Part shown: one piece after another, positions 59,301 through 64,000 of the stretch
How the letters are laid out: each line of letters begins with the position of its first letter
Numbering within the stretch: the stretch's first letter is position 1
Source of the DNA: Streptomyces aureus
GTDB taxonomy: Bacteria; Actinomycetota; Actinomycetes; Streptomycetales; Streptomycetaceae
NCBI RefSeq assembly: GCF_000725495.1
Contig: NZ_KL647041.1
Location: forward strand, 64,721-128,720
Direction: 5' to 3'
DNA length: 64,000 nt
Position numbers and translations under genes: made by a program
The notes under the pieces: generated by a model
Seen by the model: the letters and a program-made list of their open reading frames with translations, nothing else
Told to the model about the DNA's origin: nothing
The model's database searches: none

Positions 59301-59848
59301 ATGGCCCCGCCCCGGTAGCGCTTCCAGGCGGCCGGTTCGTGCGGGGGCGTGCCGGTGAGCAGCAGTGTCTTGCGTTCGCCCCCGATGTCGGCGACGCCGA
59401 TGTCCGAGACCGGTCCCCAGGGCTGCTTGCGGCCGGGGTCGCCGTCGGTGGGGACGGAGTAGGCCCAGGTGAAGTAGGAGAAGGGCTGGCCGTGCGAGGC
59501 GACGGCGAGGATGTCGCCCTCGGGGGACCAGCCGCACACCTGGGTGTCGGCGCTGCCCCAGTAGGTGAGCCTGCGGCCCGGTCCGCCGTCGACCGGCGCC
59601 AGATGGATCTCCGGGACGAGGCTGCGCCAGCTCGTGTACGCGATCCGCCGGCCGTCGGGGGAGAAGCGGGGGTGGCCGGCCTTGGTGCGGTCGACGGTGA
59701 GCCGCCAGGCGCGTCCGCGGCCGTCGAGCGGAGCCAGCCACAGGTCGTCCTCGGTGACGAAGCACAGCCGGTCGCCGCTCAGATGCGGGAAGCGCAGATA
59801 GCCGGGGGAGTTCTCGTCCGTCGTCGCGTTCTCGTACTCGTGGCTCAC
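56324..59848 (-). CDS. Tricorn protease homologue (S41 family)
   Basis: A 1174-residue peptidase. Two beta-propellers come first (blades such as PRFSPDGRRIAYTSW and LAFSPDGAWLTWSHP). Between them an acidic Ser/Glu/Gly-rich stretch (about residues 430-515) is inserted. Then come the C1 domain with the catalytic His (ELGTSHAYV), a PDZ domain (AGTGIREGAVLTHVDGRPV) and the S41 core with EATSSDGDM (catalytic Ser near residue 1080). Tricorn trims oligopeptides released by the proteasome, fitting proteasome-bearing actinobacteria. GTG 59848 starts SHEYENATT; its GGGGAG site is very close. Confidence 0.92.
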   Translation of the reverse strand: MSHEYENATTDENSPGYLRFPHLSGDRLCFVTEDDLWLAPLDGRGRAWRLTVDRTKAGHPRFSPDGRRIAYTSWRSLVPEIHLAPVDGGPGRRLTYWGSADTQVCGWSPEGDILAVASHGQPFSYFTWAYSVPTDGDPGRKQPWGPVSDIGVADIGGERKTLLLTGTPPHEPAAWKRYRGGAMGRIWLHGRQLVAELGGHLACPMFAGGRIAFLSDHEGVGNLYSCSYDGSDLRRHTDHDAFYARHASSDGTRVVYQCAGDLWIVDNLSPESVPRRLNVQLGGPRAGRRTYPVPAAQHVDSISVDDTGRASAVVVRGSLYWLTHRDGPARTIADTPGVRVRLPEMLGSGGQVAYVTDADGEDAVEIAYLPRASGAREPRRLASGRLGRVQELVSDPQGERLAIASNDGRLLLLDATEEPGEAAGLELGGSEEDSEDGPEEGDDSREAGAAEAAAEAGVPGDSGGTSSAASGDGDGAEGEDGSEAGTDEGGGAGTRSGDTARTEPGEVVELIRSINGPVTDLAFSPDGAWLTWSHPGIGRSLRQIKMARIKDRLIVDVTNGRFEDENPVFTRDGRYLAFLSWRGFDPVYDVHTGDLSFPLGCRPYLVPLSSATPSPFALNPDGRPVAGGLDPLEDGAGDGSATTVELEGLESRVTPFPVTASKYSALQPVSGGGLVWLRWPISGALGETFANPDDTTGRPTLEYFNITKAKKSELVDHLDWFAVSGDGSRLVVVDEGDLRAVPSTESGDGDSTVWIDLRRVLHEVDPCAEWRQAYAEAGRIIRAYYWDPDMCGIDWDAILEQYRPLVERVSSPDEFADLLREVLGELGTSHAYVSPARRNEGPPHYQRWQGLLGANFVCRDESWMLKRILPGDSSDSKARSPLAGTGIREGAVLTHVDGRPVDPVTGPYPLLAGAGGTTVELTFTPAEGEGRPRRVAVVPLIDERPLRYQDWVAKRRQVVRELSGGHCGYLHIPDMGGSGWAQFNRDLRMEVSRPALIVDVRGNAGGHISELVVEKLTRTILGWDLTRDAQPVSYASNAPRGPVVALADEATSSDGDMITAAFKLLKLGPVVGQRTWGGVVGMTGRHRLGDGTVITVPMNAAWFDSYGWSVENYGVAPDLEILRTPLDWAEGRHAQLDDAIQLSLDLLRAHPAASPPDHSDVPDRRRPKLPPRPD

Positions 59849-59997
59849 CTCCCCATGCTTTTCCGCGGGAGTGACCCCGGCAACTCGTGGAACCGGGGGC
59901 GCGTTGTGGGACGTGGGCGCGCACGAGGGGGCAGGAGGTGCGCATGGGGCGCGCGCGGTGCGGAACGCGTGCGCGGCCGGCGTGACCCAGCACACGT

Positions 59998-60017
59998 ACG
60001 AAACGGTTTCGTTTCGT
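59998..60017. promoter_or_regulatory. Palindrome upstream of TetR gene, candidate operator
   Basis: ACGAAACG-GTTT-CGTTTCGT has perfect 8-bp arms; the overlapping GAAAC-G-GTTTC is also symmetric. It lies 66 bp before the TetR start, in the gap to the divergent tricorn gene. Confidence 0.55.
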
Positions 60018-60082
60018 TGATGGAGGAGGGTATCTTCAGGGACATACGAATCCGTGTCGTCGAAGCGGGAGAGGTGAGTGGG

Positions 60083-60673
60083 ATGACTGAAGCCGCAACG
60101 GCGCGACGCAGTCGGATCACGCCCGAGCGTGAGGCCGAGCTGTACACGGCCGTGCTCGACCTGCTTCGGGAGGTCGGCTACGACGCCCTGACGATGGACG
60201 CCGTCGCCGCCCGCACCCGTTCCAGCAAGGCCACCCTCTACCGCCAGTGGGGCGGGAAGGCCGAGCTCGTCGTGAAAGCCCTGCGGCACCAGAAGCCGCT
60301 GAAGTTCTCCGACATGGACACCGGGAGCCTGCGGGGCGACTTCCACGCACTGGCCCTGCGCCAGGACGACTGCCAGATGGAGCAGGACTCCGCGCTGATG
60401 CGAGGTCTGGCCATGGCGGCGCACGGGAACCCGGATCTGCTGAAGGCGTTCCGGGAATGGCTGATCGAACCGGAGATGGAAGAGCTGCGCCGGGTGCTCC
60501 AGCGCGGTGTCGACCGAGGTGAGATCCGTGCGGACAACCCGGCGATCGAGTACGTGATGCACATGCTCATCGGCGCGTTCGCCGCCCGCACCATGATCGA
60601 CGAACTCCCGCCGACCCAGGCCTTCCTGCATTCGTATGTCGACGCCGTGGTCCTCCCCGCTCTCGGCGCCTGA
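60083..60673 (+). CDS. TetR-family transcriptional regulator
   Basis: A 196-residue repressor-type regulator. The helix-turn-helix is LYTAVLDLLREVGYDALTMD...RTRSSKATLYRQWGGKAELVVKAL (about residues 20-65). The C-terminal part resembles the TetR_C_11-like ligand domains of exporter regulators. ATG 60083 is taken, with GAGAGGTG upstream; a longer in-frame start near 60022 would place the leader inside the operator region. It probably controls the MMPL exporter 178 bp downstream. Confidence 0.88.
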   Translation: MTEAATARRSRITPEREAELYTAVLDLLREVGYDALTMDAVAARTRSSKATLYRQWGGKAELVVKALRHQKPLKFSDMDTGSLRGDFHALALRQDDCQMEQDSALMRGLAMAAHGNPDLLKAFREWLIEPEMEELRRVLQRGVDRGEIRADNPAIEYVMHMLIGAFAARTMIDELPPTQAFLHSYVDAVVLPALGA

Positions 60674-60851
60674 CGTCCCACCCCTTTCCCTGCCCCACCC
60701 CGCGGGTCCCCGTGGTCGCGCCCGGCGTGACGCGGACCCCCGCCCTCGCACCTGACGCGCCGCTCACGTCGTCGGGCTGATCCCCCCTGCCCCCACTCGG
60801 GTGATCACACCAGCCCCTGCCCTTCCACGACCTGACCGGGAGTACGCCCTC

Positions 60852-63071
60852 GTGGCCACGTTCCTCTACAAACTCGGCCGACTCGCCTTCCGGCGACGGC
60901 ACTTCGCCGCCCTGATATGGGTGGCGCTGCTGACGCTCGCGGGCGTCGGCGCCGCCTCCGCGCCCGTCGCGGGATCGTCCTCCTTCTCGATCCCGGGCAC
61001 CGAGGCGCAGAAGGCCTTCGACCTGCTGGAGAGCCGCTTCCCCGGAACGAGCGCCGACGGAGCGACCGCGCGGGTCGTCTTCAAGGCCCCCGCCGGCGAG
61101 AAGATGGCGGACAAGGACAACAAGGCGGCGGTCGAGAAGGCCGTCAAGGTGCTCGGCACCGGTTCCGAGGTCACCGACGTCACCGACCCGTTCAAGGTCC
61201 ACGCCGTGAGCAAGGACGGGACGATCGCCTACGCCTCGGTGCGCTACGAGGTCTCCGGCATGGAGCTCAAGGACGCCTCGAAGGACGCCCTGAAGGCGGC
61301 CGCCGAGGACGCGCGGCACTCGGGCCTGACCGTCGAGGTCGGCGGTGACGCGCTCCAGGCGACGCCCGAGACCGGCTCCAGCGAGGTCATCGGCATCGCG
61401 ATCGCCGCGGTCGTCCTCGTGATCACCTTCGGGTCCCTGATCGCGGCCGGACTGCCGCTGCTGACCGCGCTGATCGGCGTCGGCATCGGCGTCTCGACGA
61501 TCACCGCGCTCGCCAGCGCCCTGGACCTCGGCTCCACCACCTCCACCCTCGCGATGATGATCGGCCTCGCGGTCGGCATCGACTACGCCCTGTTCATCGT
61601 CTCCCGCTACCGGGCCGAACTCGCGGAGGGCCGCGAACGCGAGGAGGCGGCCGGACGGGCCGTCGGCACGGCCGGCTCGGCCGTGGTCTTCGCGGGTCTG
61701 ACCGTCGTGATCGCGCTGGTCGGACTGTCGGTCGTCAACATCCCGATGCTCACGAAGATGGGTGTCGCCGCGGCGGGCACGGTCGCCATCGCCGTCCTCA
61801 TCGCCCTGACGCTGGTCCCCGCGCTGCTCGGCTACGCGGGCCGCCGGGTCCAGCCGGCCGGCCGGAAGAGCAGGCTCCTCGGCGGCGGCCGCGCGGCGAA
61901 GAAGCCGGGCCGTCCCAACATGGGCACGCGCTGGGCGAGCTTCGTCGTCCGCCGCCCGCTCGCGGTGCTGCTGCTCGGCGTGATCGGCCTCGGCGCGGCC
62001 GCGGTCCCGGCCGCCTCGCTCCAGCTCGGCCTGCCCGACGACGGCTCCCAGTCGGTGTCCACCACCCAGCGCCGCGCCTACGACCTGCTCTCCGACGGCT
62101 TCGGCCCCGGGTTCAACGGTCCGCTGATGGTCGTCGTCGACGCCAAGGCCAGCGACGCGCCCAAGACGGCGTTCAGCACGGTGCACGACAGGATCGCGGA
62201 CATGAAGGGTGTCGTGAGCGTGAGCCCGGCGTCCCCCAACAAGTCCGGGGACACCGCGATGATCACGGTCATCCCGGACTCGAAGCCGTCCTCCGTCACG
62301 ACCGAGGACCTGGTCCACACGATCCGCGGCGCGGGCGCCGGCATCAAGGCCGACACCGACGCGAACGTGCTCGTCACCGGCTCCACGGCCATGAACATCG
62401 ACTTCTCGCAGAAGCTCAACGACGCGCTGATCCCGTACCTCGCGCTCGTGGTCGGTCTCGCGTTCCTGCTGCTGATCGTGGTGTTCCGCTCGATCCTCGT
62501 CCCGCTGAAGGCGGCCCTCGGCTTCCTGCTCAGCGTCATGGCGGCCCTCGGCGCGGTCGTCGCGGTCTTCCAGTGGGGCTGGCTGTCCGGTCTGATGGGC
62601 GTCGAGGAGACCGGCCCGATCATGTCGATGATGCCGATCTTCATGGTGGGCGTGGTCTTCGGTCTCGCCATGGACTACGAGGTGTTCCTCGTGACCCGTA
62701 TGCGGGAGGCCTTCGTCCACGGCGAGAAGCCCGGCCAGGCGATCGTCACCGGGTTCAAGCACGGCGCGCGGGTCGTCACGGCCGCCGCCGTCATCATGAT
62801 CGCCGTGTTCTCCGGGTTCATCGGCTCCAGCGAGTCGATGATCAAGATGATCGGCTTCGGGCTCGCCATCGCCGTCTTCTTCGACGCGTTCATCGTCCGG
62901 ATGGCCCTCGTCCCGGCGGTGCTCGCGCTGCTCGGCAAGCGGGCCTGGTGGCTGCCGAAGTGGCTGGACCGCGTCCTGCCGAACGTCGACGTCGAGGGCG
63001 AGGGCCTGCGCGGGATCGACGACGGCAGGCAGCGCGACGGGAACCAGGACCGGAAGCTGGTCGGCGTCTGA
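60852..63071 (+). CDS. MMPL-family transporter
   Basis: A 739-residue RND-superfamily exporter. The fold is duplicated: one helix, an external domain, then five to six helices, twice. Key proton-relay segments are GLAVGIDYALFIVSRYRAEL in the first half and GLAMDYEVFLVTRMREAF in the second. MMPL proteins move lipids, pigments or drugs across the membrane. GTG 60852 (VATFLYKLGRLAFRRR) follows GGGAG at nine bases and directly precedes helix 1. It belongs with the TetR gene upstream. The substrate is unknown. Confidence 0.92.
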   Translation: MATFLYKLGRLAFRRRHFAALIWVALLTLAGVGAASAPVAGSSSFSIPGTEAQKAFDLLESRFPGTSADGATARVVFKAPAGEKMADKDNKAAVEKAVKVLGTGSEVTDVTDPFKVHAVSKDGTIAYASVRYEVSGMELKDASKDALKAAAEDARHSGLTVEVGGDALQATPETGSSEVIGIAIAAVVLVITFGSLIAAGLPLLTALIGVGIGVSTITALASALDLGSTTSTLAMMIGLAVGIDYALFIVSRYRAELAEGREREEAAGRAVGTAGSAVVFAGLTVVIALVGLSVVNIPMLTKMGVAAAGTVAIAVLIALTLVPALLGYAGRRVQPAGRKSRLLGGGRAAKKPGRPNMGTRWASFVVRRPLAVLLLGVIGLGAAAVPAASLQLGLPDDGSQSVSTTQRRAYDLLSDGFGPGFNGPLMVVVDAKASDAPKTAFSTVHDRIADMKGVVSVSPASPNKSGDTAMITVIPDSKPSSVTTEDLVHTIRGAGAGIKADTDANVLVTGSTAMNIDFSQKLNDALIPYLALVVGLAFLLLIVVFRSILVPLKAALGFLLSVMAALGAVVAVFQWGWLSGLMGVEETGPIMSMMPIFMVGVVFGLAMDYEVFLVTRMREAFVHGEKPGQAIVTGFKHGARVVTAAAVIMIAVFSGFIGSSESMIKMIGFGLAIAVFFDAFIVRMALVPAVLALLGKRAWWLPKWLDRVLPNVDVEGEGLRGIDDGRQRDGNQDRKLVGV

Positions 63072-63144
63072 CCGACGCCGCTCGCGGCGGTCGCCGGGGC
63101 CGGCCGCGGACCCTCCTGGTCCGCGGCCGGCCCCTCGGCTTGCG

Positions 63145-63501
63145 TCAGTGGGCCACCGGGGTGGCGGCCATGTACGTACGGCGGAGGAACCGCATGAGCG
63201 CCTTCGTGTCGAGCTGAACGACCGCCACCCCCTGCGCCGAGTGGAACTCCAGGACGGCCTGGACGCGGCCGCACGGCCAGATGCGGACCTCGCCGCTGTC
63301 GACGGGGACACGCAGACCCCGCTCCAGGAGTTCGCGTTCGAACGTCCACTCGTGCGGGCCGGGCAGCGTGACGCACACCCGGCCGGGATCCGCCTCCGGG
63401 TCGTACCGCAGGGCCACCGGGACGGCCCGGTGTTCGTCATCGAGGGAGTCGGCGGTGTCCGTGACGATATGAGCGCGGGCGTACTGTTCGACGGCGTGCA
63501 T
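63145..63501 (-). CDS. SsgA-like sporulation/cell division regulator (SALP)
   Basis: A 118-residue member of the SsgA-like family, found in sporulating actinomycetes, where different members control septum-site selection, germination and spore maturation. The pattern VPVALRYDPEADPGRVCVTL, WTFERELLERGL, SGEVRIWPCGR and AVVQLDTKALMRFLRRTY is typical. It is shorter than SsgB (137 residues) and cannot be assigned to a specific member. The start is ATG 63501. It stands alone between MMPL and the cbiM promoter. Confidence 0.9.
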   Translation of the reverse strand: MHAVEQYARAHIVTDTADSLDDEHRAVPVALRYDPEADPGRVCVTLPGPHEWTFERELLERGLRVPVDSGEVRIWPCGRVQAVLEFHSAQGVAVVQLDTKALMRFLRRTYMAATPVAH

Positions 63502-63773
63502 GAACCGACTCCTTACGCTGCGTCACCTATGCGGAATATGTGAATCCCGTCACCATTCCAATGTCGCACATCTCGCGGAAACCGCTCTCCGGTCGTCCGT
63601 GACCCTCCCTCAGGGAACGCCTGCCCGGGCGGGCGCGGTGTATGTCTGCGACGACCGTCACACGCCCGCCATGGGCACCCCCGGGGCCCGCCGCCCGCGC
63701 GCCGCGGACTCCCCTCGCGCCCGAACTGCTCCCGTACGCCTGCTGGTCGGACGCTGTTCGCGTATGCACGCTC
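63502..63773. other. Non-coding gap before cbiM
   Basis: No gene or RNA fold was recognised in these 272 bp. In particular no cobalamin-riboswitch core is visible ahead of the metal-transport gene. The left end holds the promoter of the SsgA-like gene. Confidence 0.4.
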
Positions 63774-63804
63774 TTGCAAGTCATTCGCAACAAGGCACTA
63801 TCAT
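63774..63804 (+). promoter_or_regulatory. Nur-box-like palindrome and -10 element for cbiM
   Basis: TTGCAA-GTCAT-TCGCAA (63774-63790) matches the Streptomyces Nur consensus tTGCaa-N5-ttGCAA with one deviation. TATCAT (63799-63804) could be the -10 element, placing the transcript start at or next to the GTG at 63811. Confidence 0.6.
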
Positions 63805-63810
63805 CGGACA

Positions 63811-64000
63811 GTGCATGTTCCTGACGGATTCATCAACGCCCCGGTCTCCGCGGCCACCGGCGTCGTCGCGGCCGGCGCCCTCGCGCTGAGCCTGCGCGGT
63901 GCCCGCCGCGAACTCGACGAACGGACCGCGCCGCTCGCCGGCCTGGTCGCCGCCTTCATCTTCGCCGTGCAGATGCTGAACTTCCCGGTCGCCGCCGGGA
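63811..64000 (+). CDS. cbiM: ECF-type nickel/cobalt transporter subunit CbiM, 5' part only
   Basis: The first 63 codons of a membrane component of an energy-coupling-factor transporter. The opening HVPDGFIN directly after the start is the hallmark of CbiM/NikM: the N-terminal His residues coordinate the metal, so the start must be GTG 63811. Two hydrophobic stretches (AATGVVAAGALALSL and LVAAFIFAVQMLNFPVAAG) follow before the window ends. The Nur-like box upstream argues for nickel, though CbiM proteins also carry cobalt. Partner genes lie outside the window. Confidence 0.9.
   Translation, partial: MHVPDGFINAPVSAATGVVAAGALALSLRGARRELDERTAPLAGLVAAFIFAVQMLNFPVAAG

Noticed and set aside
55896..59993. 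Long antisense and alternative frames over the tricorn gene
   Set aside because: They show Arg/Pro/Gly-rich composition typical of shadow frames; the tricorn frame has all family motifs.
63502..63810. Cobalamin riboswitch before cbiM
   Set aside because: No conserved B12-box core or the expected multi-stem architecture could be found.

Overview
The window is chromosomal DNA from a high-GC actinomycete, almost certainly a Streptomyces. Codon third positions are overwhelmingly G or C and GTG/TTG starts are common. It carries the sigma factor HrdD next to a phosphinothricin-acetyltransferase-like gene, an SsgA-like protein, the SepX/GlpR divisome protein, a gamma-butyrolactone-receptor-like TetR and a 6C small RNA. 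No phage, insertion sequence, CRISPR array or origin is visible. Most of the window reads as ordinary chromosome with many regulator-plus-exporter pairs.

Layout. 1-4030: 3' part of a glutathione peroxidase gene, a divergent ArsR/MFS pair and two small conserved proteins. 4035-8334 (minus): two beta-propeller proteins and a GH26-like lipoprotein. 8549-12515 (plus): an operon for a Thr/Ala-rich anchored protein, a fused deacetylase/glycosyltransferase and an acyltransferase, resembling the mat (mycelial aggregation) polysaccharide locus. 12574-14212: a somewhat lower-GC patch with a secreted protein and a small membrane protein, ending at a tRNA-Arg(CCT). 14656-19282: a GBL-receptor-like TetR, a tandem IclR-IclR fusion and an M6 metalloprotease. 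19585-29910: TetR/MFS, MarR/ring-opening dioxygenase, acetyltransferase/hrdD, 6C RNA, WYL regulator/MFS (with a probable frameshift) and a DUF6227-like protein.

30167-42439: P1 peptidase with LtrA, a small acidic protein, MscL, a SAF-domain protein, an MTA phosphorylase, an FmdB zinc ribbon, an MFS exporter, a K+/H+ antiporter and a penicillin-acylase-type hydrolase. 42546-48840: 5-formyl-THF cyclo-ligase divergent from a run galU-glp(moeA)-moaC-mog-GNAT-sepX, which joins sugar nucleotide supply, molybdenum cofactor genes and the Glp/GlpR cell-division pair. It is followed by tRNA-Ala(CGC). 49204-51162: GNAT, exonuclease III and an STM3941-like membrane protein. 51206-55675: a MerR regulator divergent from a Baeyer-Villiger monooxygenase-hydrolase-SDR operon whose first three steps resemble the mycobacterial mymA operon. 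55874-63501: a small charged protein, a tricorn protease, a TetR/MMPL exporter pair and an SsgA-like protein. At the right edge a cbiM-type metal-uptake gene begins behind a Nur-box-like palindrome.

Several short regulatory sites can be read directly: palindromes in divergent regulator promoters, a SigR-type promoter before hrdD, duplicated elements between the MarR and dioxygenase genes, and strong hairpin terminators. Degenerate GC-rich tandem repeats recur in intergenic gaps and in disordered protein linkers. No wholly unknown multi-gene system is evident. The best candidates for new biology are the propeller/GH26/polysaccharide block, the secreted/membrane protein pair, the tandem IclR fusion and the MerR-controlled monooxygenase operon.
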